In this document: positions 33,661 through 47,168 of the stretch, one piece after another | Layout of the letters: each line of letters begins with the position of its first letter | Position numbering within the stretch: position 1 is the first letter of the stretch | Made by a program: the position numbers and the translations under genes | The notes under the pieces: model-generated | What the model was told of the DNA's origin: nothing | The model's input: only the letters and a program-made list of their open reading frames with translations | Databases searched by the model: none | Assembly: GCA_029891345.1 (NCBI GenBank) | Contig: CM057009.1 | Location: 294,253,966 to 294,317,965, forward strand | DNA length: 64,000 bases | Source of the DNA: Dryococelus australis | Lineage: Eukaryota; Arthropoda; Insecta; Phasmatodea; Phasmatidae | Reading direction: 5' to 3'

Positions 33661-36068
33661 TTTCATTATCAGAGCATACATAGGATGTTATTATCATGCA
33701 CAGTAGTCTTCACTCATTGGATTTCACACCCTCTAATCTGTTCACACCGCGAACACCTCGCCCGCCTTTGTCTCACAATCTCCCATCGCCATCCATCCTC
33801 CTTGCCCATGTACCTCGCCACACTTGATTTCATTCAATTAACGCATTCAATAAAAGACTTCTATCAATAGACTGCTGACCATCCAGCTGTGGTTGTATTT
33901 ATAGTGTTGTCAGCAGTCACCCAGAATTTGATCAAAATGCCACGTTGCGCAGAGGGTCCTAGTTCCCAGAATATTCTTGTGCATTCTCTACAGTCGTCGG
34001 TTTCTCCTGCAGGAGGTAGGAGGGGCTGTGATGCCAGTCAGGTCAGCTGTCAATTATTCCTGGCCACCAGGCAACGGGACTGCCTGGGGAGAAGGGAAGG
34101 GTCAAGATGGGTCACCCCCTGCAGGTCCCAGTCCATGCATAGTGCCCATGCCTGGTGCAGCAGCTGGCTGATAATAATAATGATAGAGATGAAAATATTA
34201 TAATATACATATGTTACCCATAAATAATACTGTATTTAATTCTGATTACCTTCATGGAATGGATTCTTATATCTTAATTACTATGACAGAACAACAGACA
34301 TACTGCATTTCAACTTTGGAAAAAAAAAATGACATGTTTTATAAGCTGTTCTCTGTTTCTTCAGTAGCCTTCTGATATGGCAGACAATTTTCAGTATTTA
34401 AACAATTACTGACAGTTTTTATTCTACCTTACAAATTTGATTCACTATTTAATTTTCCTAATTTTATATTATTTACAGTCTTATAAGCAACTGTACGATT
34501 TTGTTACATTTTGTGTTATCGCCATAAGAAAGGGATTGTTAGGCCTACTCACTGCTTTGTTAGCATGTTAAATTGAAAACAAAAATACAAGTAGAGAATT
34601 TCTCAGTAACATCCGCGTGTGCAGTTGTACCCAATAGCTTACTAAAAGTGGAAGCACAAATTATCACCACTTAATTAAAAAAAAACTCCATAAATAACAA
34701 GCTACCACACTTTGATATCCTACGCCACAACTATATGAACTTAATTATAAATGCAACATTAGCAGCTAAATTGAAAAAGAAGAGAGAAATAAAAAAAAAT
34801 CTCTTCCCATTGAACCCTCAATAATGCAAAACTATTTTAATTGATGGATGTTAAAGTTTATTTCCTTTCATTTCATATAAATCACAGCAAATATATTTCA
34901 AAATATATTTACGTTTCAAACTATCTCCCAGAAACACTTAATTAATTAATGCAAACTTCTTGCTAGGACCACAGCCATGCTTATATTTTCAAGTGGTGCA
35001 AAGATACACAATGAACACAAAGAAGAAATTCACACAGGCTTCTGAAAGTGTAACTACCAAACATTTAAATGTGCAAAATTGTTATCTTTCAGCAGGAGGA
35101 AAAAGCAATACACCTAAAGAGTAAACATATGCCAACATCCCTGCTTTTAAGAGACCAGTGATTATATTTAAATATTCTATGATCAATGCAGAAAAGGAGA
35201 GACTAAGTGCTAGGTATATAATTTAAATTATGAAGAAAAAAATCCCATTACTTATGATTAAACTCTGTAGTAGCAAATATTGTTTTTGAACTTACTGGGG
35301 CAATCAGTGAACACAATTGCCAATTATTATTACTGAAAACAGATCAGTGACCCTTATTTGTATAGTGAGATTAGGAAGTTTACAAACGTGCTCAGCCATA
35401 ATGACAGATTTCAAACATTACATGTTGGTCAGTAACAATATTCAATGCATCTGTTACAACATTTTAAAACTTATAACTCAAGGTGGTATACTGAATTACA
35501 ACAAACAAGAAATTAACTTCTGTAACATCTGTCCATTTTACCATGACTACAAACTGAGTAACCATACCAGCTACACAAAATTATAATATTGACCCAAGAA
35601 TAAAAACTGTGTGTATAAAAATGGTAGTTTTCACACATCACATGTTCTTTTTGTTAACAGAAGGCTGAAATCACACACCAAAAAAAAGTCAATAACTCTA
35701 CAGCTAATAAAGTTTGTTCTACAAATAATATTTCCAAATAAAATTATACTATTTGTACAAAATACTATCAACCTAAAGAAAACGAGTGGTTTAAACACAT
35801 TCTGCTACTGGCATATACAGCTGGAAAGAATTCAAATGTCAGAGCTACGTCCCTAAAATATATATTTTTTTTTTTTTAGTAACAAACTAATTTATAGAAA
35901 TTTGTGACTCATAAGGGACTTCGAGATCCAGCAGACAACCTGAACTACATCAAGTTAAAAACAATACATCACCCTTGCTGAACAGTTTGAAAGAAAGTAC
36001 CCCACAAGAGAAAACAAAATTCTAATAGTGAAACATTAGCAGTTTAGAGGTGAAAAGGACTATGTTAC
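33661..36068. other. Septin intron downstream of the G3 exon, no gene
   Basis: AT-rich, with a modest GC-rich patch at 33960-34170. Open frames here show no domain. Confidence 0.5.
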
Positions 36069-36192
36069 CTGTCAGTGTTATCTATGGCATCTCCAAATCC
36101 TGGCGTATCAACAACCGTAAGACGTAACTTTACACCTCTTTCCTCTATCTCTACAGTAGAAGCATCCAGCTTAACAATTTGATGTGTTTTCT
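36069..36192 (-). CDS. Sep1: Septin, switch/G3 exon
   Basis: Second recognisable exon of the same septin, 124 nt. It encodes [20 protein letters not shown], then [27 protein letters not shown] is the G3 motif of septin GTPases. The acceptor is TTTGTTGTAG and the exon starts in phase 1, so the first codon (Glu) is completed by the last G of the P-loop exon. The donor is AG|GTAACA in phase 2, and joining to the next exon gives Ser-Phe-Arg, which fits the family. Phases and residue spacing match Sep1-type septins with no gap. The exon is flanked by introns of about 18 kb on both sides. Confidence 0.95.
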
Positions 36193-37690
36193 CTACAACA
36201 AATATAGTTACAATATATTCATTATACAACCTATTGTGTATGAAATTACATTTTAAACCAAGTACACAGGCTGAATACAAAAACTACTAAGACATCAATC
36301 ATGCTGAGCTACTTGACATGCATTACCATGATAATGTTTTATAACAAATATTTACAGGCATGCTATACTAAATATGGCACCTGCCAAATAATTAAAAAGT
36401 AGAATATAAACACAACGTAAAGACAGAAAACATACATAACTGTACAAAGCTGAAATTTTTGTAACACTAGCTAACATTTTCTTATGCTGAGAATTTAAAT
36501 AAAAAAAGTGCAAATTATCTCCTTGAAATCTAGCTTATACTTGTATGCTGAAAGGCTACATAAACTGTTCTCTAAATTACTGTGTCTAAAAAGATAAGCA
36601 GGATTATTTTCTATTATTGTATAAAATAGAGCTAGGGAGCACAAGTGTCACAATCTTGAATTCATCATTTTTGTCCCAACTCTAAGCACACTTATGGTGT
36701 TGCAGTATGTTGGTTATCTGAGTATTGCTTACAGCTTAACTTGTTTTCTATAACGTTTTAACGTTTGTCAACTGACTACTGTGACAGCAATTTATAACAA
36801 CCAGAACAAAGTATAGTCAAGCTTGGCTAGTTAAAAGTTTAATGGATGATTAAAAACTTAAATTTCACATTATTATGCTATCTTATTTATTTGCATCTTT
36901 TTACTTTCTACACTACAGTCATTTTGAATGAAATCTACCCACTTTTTTGAGAGAGATGGTTGAAATAACTCAAAGTTTACAGAGCTTCAGTAGTAACCAA
37001 CCCACAGAACAATAATTACCAGGCTGGCAAAATGCATGCGAGTTTTAATGTAAGGATGGCCAACAAAGTTTAGTAATTGTCAGTGATTTATGTGACATAC
37101 ACAGAGTGGTAACTTCCTCTCTCTGAAAGTGAGAAAAGACTTGGGAAAGCAAAGGGTGATATGGCAGTGGACAAAGACATAGCGAGAATAAAATATTTGG
37201 TGGCAGGTGACAAAACATTTTTGGGCGGTAAATGTTTATGTACCAAAAGTAACACAATTTTTTTAATTGTTCTCCAACATAGCTGCACAACTAAAAATTT
37301 AGTATAAATATATTTAACAGAACACAAACTGTGACAGCTTTTGGTGGCAATAGCAAATGTTGGAAAATAATTCTGAATTTAGTCACCGTTTCATTTTTGT
37401 CAGGTTACGAGGTTCACCCAGGTAGTAATATTGTATTTGAGTTAGAGAATTGTATTTACCAGTTCAAACTTATAAAAGTGGTCGCTGACAATAGTTTAGT
37501 GGCATAAGTAAAATAATGAAATCACATTACATTCTGGCATAACTGCAATACAGTCTTTTATTTTGACATCTTATGATTAAGTGGTGAAATATTCATACTT
37601 ATTTTAATGTCAAATGCTTTATACACATGACATATCACTTTATACTGTACTTGTGCCACACACCTAAATATACAATAAGAACTCTGTTAC
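36193..37690. other. Septin intron upstream of the G3 exon, no gene
   Basis: AT-rich; nothing recognised beyond splice-adjacent sequence. Confidence 0.5.
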
Positions 37691-37698
37691 ACAACCAG

Positions 37699-39055
37699 GG
37701 ACATAGCCAGGGGGGATATTGGGGATTGTAACCCCCCGCCCCTTCTAACCAATTAGATGTCAACAATTAGTTTTAAAATTATTCATTATCATTTATTTGT
37801 GATAAAATATGCAATCACTGCTCACTATAGTGCATTTCATTATACTGAGGTAATTTTCTCCTAGAATTTGTCTGCCCTCCCTCCCTTCTTTGTCAGTGTA
37901 ACCCCCAGATGACAAATTTTTGGCCACACAACAATATACAACAACCTAAATAAATGCTAAAAAATCAGTAACCGTTTTCATTTTAACCCTCCTAAGGCAT
38001 AACTATAAATAGCCTGACAACTTTGCTTCTAATGCTACAAAATTTTTTTGTCTTTTCTAAAAAAATCCAGCAGGGCATTACTGTATAAACTGCACCTTCA
38101 ACTGTGCATCCCTGATTTTCATAGAATGTATTGTAAACATGTCTTTAACCGCGGTTATGATAAAGGAAGGACAAAAAGGAATTTTGCAGTAAAATCAGGT
38201 TTGGTAATTTTACAAGTATTTGAAGTTACTTTACTATAAATATAAAATATCAAATGTTGCAAAAGTACTCCAATCATTAGTGTCAGTTTTTCACTGAGGT
38301 GAGCGAGAGGTTCTTGAAAGCAGAGCTCGAGTTATTTTCGTATTTCAGCTCACATGTTTTATTCATGATGATTGTGTGCCTGAGCATATGTTATGACTAC
38401 CTAATAGGCTCCATAGTTATTAAAATATTTTTGTAAAAATTCAACTGACATTCTTATTTTTACAGCCTTATGAGCAAAACAATATGTTATTTCAAGCTAG
38501 AGTGATTTTTCTCTCGAATTAGAACTGTAGATTCTTTTACACATATATTTCACAATTAGAGCAATGTTTAAATATCAGTTTTGACAAATATATTTTCACA
38601 CAACATATAAATATTTTTTTTATTTAATAAGAATACAACTCCAATGTTTAATATCTGTACCGATTGTTTTCTTAATAACTTTCAGATGTTTTCTCTTTTG
38701 CCATCCAGAATTGCAAGTTATTAAATGTCTACCAAAGCAAGGTATAATACTAGAATAAAAATTTGAACAGTGAAAAATACATTAGATGAATTAAAGAATT
38801 AACAAATATCCCAAATGATTTCTGACACACTAGGTAGTGCAACATATTCAAAAATGTTCTTGGACTTCCACTTGTTACGAAGAACTACTCAGGACAGCAA
38901 TTAATGGTGAGATTGATGTGCTCAGTTACCCATTATAAGGTAAATTTTGTTTAACATGCCTGAAATTTTCAAAGTAAGTAAATTTATTTTTAATTTGTGA
39001 AGTTGGAGGGGCACACTGCCTTCCCCCTCCCGGGCTAGGCTATACCTATGGCAGT
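37699..39055. mobile_element. Possible DNA element with CAGGG-type ends
   Basis: The left border CAGGGACATAGCCAGGGGGG and the right GGAGGGGCACACTGCCTTCC, then CCGGGCTAGGCTATACC, are loosely inverse. They resemble CAGGGGCGTAGC-type ends of hAT-like elements. No target duplication or transposase was found. A similar CAGGGGCGTACCATAG lies at about 39716. Confidence 0.3.
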
Positions 39056-39899
39056 GACAGCATAACATAATGTGAGAATGGGACTATTTCCAGAAACCTA
39101 ATAATGATTGCATACATAACAATGGATAACTGGATTGACGTGCATCCCTTATTAATCATTTTGTAATTCCCAGTCAAGCCATACATTATGGACCAAACCT
39201 GTCAAATCATAAATTACTCTCAGGAAGAACACAGCCATGATTTATGTATTGTTTTGCTGCTCAAACTATATTGTAAGCCAATTTTTGTAATTTTTATACA
39301 GAATTTAGTTTAGTGCAAAGATTATGTAAAAATTTTAACAAATTTTTAAATGTTGTTTTATAGGAATATCAAGGGACCATTGCATAAGTTTGAAATAACC
39401 CTGATTACTTTATTTAAAAACATTCCAATTCACCAAGTTCATCTGTAATTAATTACACCTTCTGGATTTTCTTTATTTCACATTTTTGATCTTCATAACT
39501 CATTATGCAGAAAAAGTTGAGATTGCACAGCATGCAAAATGTACTAAATTACACGTCTTATTTTTAATAATTACAATTCACCAGGGCCTACAAAAGTTAC
39601 TTTTCTTGAAATTGCCACATCATATACAAAAACAATTATATTTTTCATAAGTAAAATGGCAATTCTAGTAGTTATGCTTCTACCCATCCCTATAAATATA
39701 TTATTTCAAGGTGCCAGGGGCGTACCATAGATTGTGAGAGATGAAGGTCTAACTAAAAAAAAAAGAACAAAATTTGAATTTTTTATTTATTCACAGAGCT
39801 ATTATTTACAACATTAAACTACCTAACTCCACTATTACTCAAATTCTCAGTGGGTGCAATATTTAACGTCTACCTCAATTTAATTAAGTCCTTACGACT

Positions 39900-40330
39900 G
39901 TGTCTATATTGATTACAGTAATTTCATTCACACTCATTATTTAAAACGTATTCAATATATCCAATGCAATCATTCTAAATGTCTGCCACTCATGCATCCA
40001 GTACAAAAGTCCCGCCAGCCAGTATCATTCTTCACTTTACAGATGCTTGCAATCAGCAGACTTCACCCTTAATGATCACTGTTGCAGCCACTCGTCGCTT
40101 TGCTGTCTTTCCACACTTGCTGCTTAAGGTCACACAATCCTCCAAACTTTAAAACTGTTGGCTCGGAGGCCTGTAGCAAGTATTCTTGCTGGTCCAATCT
40201 ATAAGGTTCCCCACACCACGAGTCATGCCGAGAGAGGCTAGAGCAATGGCCACAACATTTTTGTATTGATAGTGCCAGAGGCAGCTCGCCTTTATAAATC
40301 TCAGCACACTTCTCGGGTTACTGGCCTGGG
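39900..40330 (-). repeat. Possible LTR of the minus-strand gypsy fragment
   Basis: Lies directly downstream of the gypsy integrase on the minus strand. Contains a TATA-like TTTATAAAGGCGAGCTGCC. No second LTR is present to confirm the borders. Confidence 0.35.
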
Positions 40331-40334
40331 CTAC

Positions 40335-41900
40335 TCAAGTGGGACGCAGCAAGGGTAACAATGCAGAGCAGCAAGCATGTAATACTTTTCCCTTCTCAAT
40401 CCTGTTTATCCTCAACAGACTATGGAACATTCGGACCTTTATAGAGTGCCAGTCGGTCATTGTGGGTAACCTTAGGCTTTGCCCGAGAGCCTTGATAACA
40501 AATCTAAGAGACCACATCATTAATCATCTTCATAATCTTGTAGGGGCCTTCCCAACATATCTGTAGCTTTGGGCAGTACACTTTTTACCTCTGTGGGTTG
40601 TACAGCCACATCAGTTGTAATCCTTAAAATACCTTGCCTAACATTCTCACATCATACAGTGTCTTCATCCTAAAAATATTTACTATGAGGTGCTTTCGAG
40701 CAAAATCATGAATGCTAACTAGTATGTAATTTAATCTGCTGACATGATCTGGGGCAACAACTTCCTCTTCTGTCGGTCCACCAAACAACAGATCTCTAGG
40801 GAGGTATAGCTTTCTCTTCCAAAGAGCATCCTTGATGATGTTACCCTTGTAGATTCGTGAACTGCTGAGTGGTAAGCAAGGAGAAATAATGGCACCTTTG
40901 AATACCAGTCCCTTTGTTTGTCTGCCACAAAGATTGACTGGTAATGCTCAAGAGTGTGCTTAAGCCTCTCGACCATTTCATCCAAATGAGGGTGTAAGGC
41001 TTTAGTCCTAATCTTTTCATCCCCAGAATATTTGTTACATCATGGAACACAGAAGCTTTAAAATTTCTTTCCTGATTGGAATGGAGTTCTCGTGGCACAC
41101 CAAACCCCGAGAAGACATGGTATACGCTTCTTGGTTTGGGACGGGAATGACCTTAGGCAAGTAAGTAATCTTGGGCCAACTGTAAAATTCAATTATCTCT
41201 CTCTATGACAGGCAAGGGGTCCAGAATATCCACTGCCAACCTCTCAAATGGGGCTCCAACATTGTATTTCTAGAGGTGACCTTGTCCCTTGTGTACGAGT
41301 CGCACAGTCGGCACCACTTCTCAACATCCTCCCAACACTAGACCTAATAGAATCTCAATCCAACTCTGTTGAGGGTCTTACTAACACCAAAGTGAACACT
41401 GGCTGCAGTGTTATATGCTTTAACTGCTGTGCGCAGGTTGGATATCTCTTCCAATTTTGGGTGACAGCCAGATTCATTTCATTCTAGTAATGAATGACAA
41501 GAGGGATAATTTAGTTTATCTTTCTTAATACAGTCATCACTCCATGTAGGTGAAACCATCACAAGATAGAGAAACTTTCAATTCTTGTTCCACACCTTTA
41601 GAGATTCACTACTATTTTCTTCTCTGTGTTCACAATGACGACAGAATGGCTCACATGGCCTCCACAGTGCATCTGCATTACTGTGAAAGTGTCCAGATTT
41701 GTGCTATATTTCAAAGTTATATTCTTGAAGATACTGTCTAAAATGGGCTATTTGAACTTCACGGTTCTTGAAATTAAATAGCCAACATAATGACATGTGC
41801 TCGGTTTATAGGAAAAAAAAAAAGCATAGTCAGTTCATAAAAAAAAGTCTACCATAAAGGTAGGGGTGGAAGTGTGAAATTGCCTTCACCATGGCCAGAA
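40335..41900 (-). pseudogene. Ty3/gypsy pol fragment (RNase H end to integrase)
   Basis: Reading from about 41900 downward: AVVKAISHFHPYLYG-like RNase H sequence, a decayed HxxNADAL end of RNase H, and ILDPLPVIERDN at the start of the integrase core. Then come FGVPRELHSNQ (the expected SDQG region, altered), ILGMKRLGLKPYT, LKHTLEHYQSIFVADK and LFLLAYHSAVHESTR. Last is an LNPQRKK-like tail near 40600. Stops and frame changes are common. It belongs to the same family as the plus-strand fragment at 53464-54156. Reverse transcriptase and gag are absent. Confidence 0.8.
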
Positions 41901-41919
41901 GCTCCTTGCGTGTGATATT

Positions 41920-42580
41920 TGACCTCGTCCCTTGGCTGGCATAAGCCTGTCATGGGTCGCACACGCACAAGGTGCAGGGCCCTGCAACACTAATGTTTAG
42001 TGTGCCTAAGGTGGGCTACGGCCGAAGATGATAAGGGCTCTTGTTAGGTTATGGTTTTCATTAAGGGTCTGTGTGTTATGCCGTGCACTCCTGTGAACGT
42101 CCTGTAATTAGTTTGTAAGGTTTTTGATATATCTGTAGGCATGCACTTCTGTATACATCTTGTAACAGCAGCCAAGACCACCAGCAAAGGGTTTTGTTAG
42201 TGTGTGAGATCTATTGTGTTTGCTGTATAAGCCTGTGCACATTCTGTAATTCAGTAAGTAAGTATTGATGTATTAATTTTGCAGTGCACTCCTGCGCACG
42301 TTATTGTACTCATCATAGCTACCATCATGATTTACATCCAGGCATGTAGTCCAACAGGGCCTGCACTTCCTGCATGGGCTAATGTCCCCAATTCCGATGG
42401 CCATTCGGCAGTCTCGTGTTGGAGCTCAAGCTGGATGGATGCATGCAGCATGGCATGCGGGGGCCTCATCTTTGCTATCACCAACCTAGTCATTCTGTCT
42501 GCTTATTAAATCTCAAACCTTTAATTATACCCAAACAGTCAGTCATGGCCCTTCCGTTGACTCGGAGGGTATATAATTAA
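41920..42580. other. Unidentified sequence with repeated GTGCACTCCTG motifs
   Basis: More GC-rich than the surrounding introns. GTGCACTCCTG-like motifs recur near 42080, 42145 (diverged), 42235 and 42285, suggesting decayed tandem units. One open frame (42279-42509) has no recognised domain. Confidence 0.4.
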
Positions 42581-42582
42581 TA

Positions 42583-43756
42583 CAGGATGTCCATAAATTA
42601 TCTTTACAACTTTAGATGTTAATAACGTGAAAACTAGACTAGATAATAACGAACGGTTACAACATATGACAAGATAACTCATAAAGCTTTGTTCTGTTCC
42701 AGGTGACGCAGATTGGACAACAAATGTGGACGCCCCAGGAGAAAGCTCAGACTATAGCCTGGGTCATAGAGACGAAGTCCAATATCCATGTGCAAAGAAA
42801 CTTCCGGACACAGTATGGAAGGGAACCTCCGTCCCAACCAAGTATTCGGGCTTGGCATACGTCATTTATGGAAACAGGAAGTGTTCTGCATAAACAGGGG
42901 GTGGGTCGCCCATTTGTTTCAGATGCCACTGTGGACAAGGTACGGGAGGCATTTGAAAGGAGTCCAACAAAATCAGTGCATACAGCAGCCAGGCAGTTGG
43001 AAATGCCATGATCAACAGTGCAGAAAGTCTTGCATACGAGGTTACGAGTTTATGCTGACAAGGTTCAGCTGCTTCAGGCACTAAAGCCTACGGACAAACC
43101 TCAGCACGAACAGGGTGGAGATGCTCTCCAAGATCGATGCAAACAATGACTCCCTGAAAACAATTTGTTTCTCCAATAAGACAACATTTCATGTATCAGG
43201 CAAACTGAATCGACATAACGTTCGTATTTGGGGATAAGAGCATCCTCATGTGGCTCATGAAATAGAAAGAGACAGTCAAAAGTCGATGTGTGGTGCAGGC
43301 TTATGCACAATTGTATCATTGGTCTATTCTTTTTCATCAAGTCTACCGTCAACAGTGATGTTTACCTGGACATGTTACAGGAATTTGCAGTGCCACAATT
43401 GGAACACCTACAACCTGACATCTTCCAGCAGGATGGGGCACCACCTCACTGGTCCCTAACGGTCCGTCAATTTCTGGATGAAACATTTCCGGATAGGTGG
43501 ATTGGATGCGATGGTCCGATTCGGTTGCCGCCATGATCATCAGACATAACACCACTCAACTTCTTCTTATGGGGTTTTTTCAAGGACCACATGTACCTAA
43601 CAAAGGTTAGAGACCTACAGGACTTGAAGACATGAATTCGCAATGCATTTGAACATGTCATCATGGAGATGCTGGGGCGTACATGGCAAAAAAATTGAAT
43701 ACAGACTGGACGTTATCCGTGCCACTAGGGGTGTACACATTGATGTGTATGAATGA
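42583..43756 (+). pseudogene. Tc1/mariner-related transposase with DUF4817 domain
   Basis: An end-like CAGGATGTCCATAAATTATC at 42583 precedes the transposase start at about 42703. The N-terminal DUF4817-type helix-turn-helix contains NFRTQYGREPPSQPSIRAW and ARQLEMP. The DDE_3 core follows, with frameshifts: FHVSGKLNRHNVRIWG, IFQQDGAPPHWS, RWIGCDGPIRLPP and NFFLWGFFKDHMYL. The C-terminus EYRLDVIRATRGVHIDVYE ends at a stop at 43756. At the expected FSDEATFH motif the sequence reads FSNKTTFH, so the first catalytic Asp (43175-43177) is Asn. The 3' terminal repeat is missing; LINE copy A follows almost at once. Confidence 0.85.
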
Positions 43757-43779
43757 GGGAACAAAATACTGTACATAAA

Positions 43780-44424
43780 AAATCATATAGTGAAGCTATA
43801 GGCAAGAAGATCATTGCCTCAGGCACTAGCGACAAGAGTAACAAACCCCAGCAGGCTAAAGTCCAGTTGGCAGCTTGGACGAATATAAAGGACTCTTATT
43901 ACTCTGATCAGCAGGAACTACAGCAGCCAGCTGCTGATGACGACAGCTTCATCACTGTCAGCAACCGTGGCACGAAGGCCTCAACAACCAGCGGCTCATC
44001 TCCAATAAAATCTGCAGCCCCTAGAAAACAAGTACAGCTAGGTGTACACAACAATGTTAACATTAAAACTGTACATAAGGTAGCTCGACCACATGTGAAA
44101 GCACTGTTTGTGTCACGTTTTGCCCCAGAGGTGCAGGACAGCGACATAGTTACATACATTAATCAGAAAATCAAAGTAACTAATTTGAAGGTGGCTAAAC
44201 TCAAAATATAATATGATTCTTACTCCTCCTTCTACGTTGCAGTTGCAGAGGAGGATTTTGAATGTATTTTCTATACTGTGTTTTGGCCTTTGGGCTGCCG
44301 TATCAGCCCGTTCTATGGGAGACTAATGAAGCATCAAATATTTACATCAGATAAGGATCCCTCCCCTGCTTCTTGTGAACAACGAGCAGAAACAGCAGGA
44401 GGAGCTGAATCTCTTCTTAAATAA
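43780..44424 (+). pseudogene. LINE copy A, ORF1 C-terminal part
   Basis: Starts abruptly at KSYSEAIGKK, matching position 197 onward of ORF1 in copy B (KLFSEVMGKT). It contains the shared C-terminal domain RKQVQLGVHNNVNIKTV, VSRFAPEVQDSDIVTYINQ and SSFYVAVAE, ending in AETAGGAESLLK. One in-frame stop (44209-44211) replaces a conserved Arg. ORF1 proteins of this LINE class bind nucleic acid. The 5' truncation is typical of LINE insertion. Confidence 0.8.
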
Positions 44425-44466
44425 TGTTTAGGCAATCGGAGGTGCTTTTAAAATGTATAGACTTTG

Positions 44467-46880
44467 ATGAGGGATTTTGAATTGTATTATCAAAATGTAA
44501 GGGGTCTTAGAACCAAAGCACTAGATTTTTCCCAGAACATACTAAGTCCCGATTACTCACTAATTTGCCTGACAGAAACCTGGTTTAATGAGTTCAGTAT
44601 AAATGTGCATTATTTTCCTGAGAATTTTACTGTTTTTCGAAATGATCCTGCTGTCAAGTTAACAAACCTCAACAGAGGAGGCAGTGTGTTAACAGCGGTT
44701 AATCAAAAGCATTTTCCTACGTTCGAACAAAAGTTTGATTTTCCCCTTAAAAATATTGAATCAGTGTGGATGGAACTTAGTATTAATAGTACCAATAAAT
44801 TACATATCAGAAATATTTATTTCCCTCCACCATTATTTTTAGAGACATTTCAAAATTATTTCACATTTCTTGAATCTAAATTAAACAGTTATATTTTTCA
44901 AATAATTATTGTAAGAGATTTTAATCTCTCTGGTATTGATTGGAATACTTTTCACGCATAAAATATTCCTTACTATTATAATAAACTAAAAGGTCAATCT
45001 TTATTGTAATCAGTGAGTTTACTTAACTTAGAACAATATAATTTTACAAAACCATTTTCTGAATTATTAGATTTAGTATTAGGTAATTTTTATATTACTG
45101 TTGATAAATCCTTAGATTTACTTGTGGAGGAAGATAAATATCATCCTACTATATGTTGCCAAGTTTATTTTGACATGGAGAAATTTAAAAATAGTAGTAC
45201 AACATATTATATAAATTATCAAAAGGGTGGTATTTATCCCTATACTTGGCAGTTAATAGTTTTGACTGGAGCCCTACTTACTCAATGGAGAATGTGAATC
45301 TTAAGGTCGATTTCCCGACTAACAATTTACAAAATTTAATTAATGCTTTTATACCAAAATCTAAAATTCACAAAAATAAATACCTGGTTTGGTTTACAAA
45401 AGACATAATTAATTTAGTAAAAAAGAAAAAACACTGTTATAGACTTTTTAAGAAATTGAAATCTCAAGATACTTATTTTCATTTTTCTGAATTAAGGAAA
45501 CTGATTAAAGATAAAATAAAAATGGCAAAAAAAGCTTGGCAAACTAAGATTAATGATAACGTGAAAAGTGAACCTAATAACTTTTGGAAATATGTTAAGC
45601 TACTGATTTCATTATTAAAGGATGTTCGCTTATTCTTACTCCTATATCAACTTATATTAAACATCTTTTTTTCAATACAAAAAATTTAATTAATGAATCC
45701 CAGCATGGCTTTCATATAGGCAAAACAACAGCTAATAACTTATTTAGTTTTGCAGATAAATTATATTCTGAAATTACTAGTAGACAACAAGTAGATGCAA
45801 TTTATTTTGATAGTCAGAAGGCTTTCGATACATGTCAACACTATATTATAATTAAAAAATTTCAATCTTTTGGCCTTAATACTTCATATATTAATCAGTT
45901 TACAAATTATTTCTCGAATAGAACTTTTGTTGTTAAAATTGAAAATTGTTTTTCTGATTTAATTTTTCTTCTGGGGTTCCTCAAGGAAGCACCTTAGCCC
46001 CACTACTCTTTCAATATATTTAGGAATGATATTGTTGGTGTAATAAGGCACTCTAGTGCACTTCTTTATGACAACGATTTAAAGGTTTATAAATGTATTA
46101 AAAGTCGTGCTGATTGTCTAAGGCTACAAGATGATATTATTGCAAATTAATAACTGGTGCATTAAAAATGTTATGAGGTTAAAGATAACAAAAACAATGT
46201 GTACAACTTTCTCTCGTAAAACTAAATCGTTAGTTCATAAATATCATGTCGAAAATACTTTAATTAAAAGAGTGGAACATGTTCAGGATTTAGGCATAAT
46301 TTTAGACTCTAAATGGTTTTTTTCATGTATATATAGACAGTTTGTTAAGCAACATTAGTCGGACGTTAGGTGTAATTAAATTTATAAGCTATTCTGCAAC
46401 ATCCCCAGACTCACTTTTGTGTTTATATAATGCATTAGTTAGATCCAAATTAAAATATTGTTATGTAGTATAGAATTATATAACTTCAACTGATGCTAGT
46501 AGAATAGAAAACATACAAAAGAAGGTTTTTAGATTATTATTTCATAGATATTCCTCCCAATTAGTTTTTGATTATAATAATGAATTAGTAAAATATAAAA
46601 CATTGTCTTAAGCTGATCGTAGACTCATTATGGATTCTCTTTTTTTTTAATTAAAGTTTTTTAAGTTATTTATGTTGTCCCTCTATAAGTAAGAAGGTAG
46701 GGTTAAAAGCACCTCTGTATATTCATAGAAGCTCAAATTCATTTTCTGTTTTGGGTCATAAAAAAGATCTAGTCAGTAGATGCATTGGTAATTTTTATAG
46801 ATATTTTTCTAATTTTGACCCTTTTCTGGTAGAGATTTTATTTCAGGATCTCTATAAACATTTTTGTAATTTATAGGCTT
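44467..46880 (+). pseudogene. LINE copy A, ORF2 (endonuclease and reverse transcriptase)
   Basis: Starts MRDFELYYQNVRGLRTK, an apurinic-type endonuclease opening with LTETWFN. The catalytic Asp region reads IIIVRDFNLSGIDW and the terminal His region EEDKYHPT. Later frames give LVWFTKDIINL and SELRKLIKDKIK. About 340 bp of the early reverse transcriptase present in copy B is missing after 45600. The remainder includes QHGFHIGKTTANNLF, SQKAFDT and SALLYDNDLKVY, where the expected (Y/F)ADD box is altered. Jockey/CR1-type by motif style. Many frameshifts. Confidence 0.8.
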
Positions 46881-47130
46881 AATGCAATATAATTTTCATT
46901 TGTACAACTTCTTTTTATAATATTTTAGCTTTCTCTCTGTTCTAATTTTATTTTTTTATATGGTCATTAACATAAGTGTTTGTTTTTGTATGTCTGTGTT
47001 TCTTGTCTTGTTTTTTGTTTCTCTGTTTGTAAGTTGGCCAACATGTTTGTGATGTCTTAACTGTTTTATGTATGTGCCACAATGTTATTGGTGTTAAAAT
47101 GTTGGGTGGACGTGTTATGAAGCAGCTCCT
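46881..47130 (+). other. LINE copy A 3' untranslated region
   Basis: T/G-rich. It shares the end motif TGTTGGGTGG…GTGTTA with the copy B tail (51424-51441) but lacks the AATAAA-rich tail found there. Copy B starts within about 50 bp. Confidence 0.6.
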
Positions 47131-47168
47131 GTAAATATCATGGTTTTGTGGTAATATCTGAGTGAAAA

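Noticed and set aside
33889-34203. Overlapping open frames in a GC-rich patch
   Set aside because: No domain, two frames open at once, no splice or codon signal.
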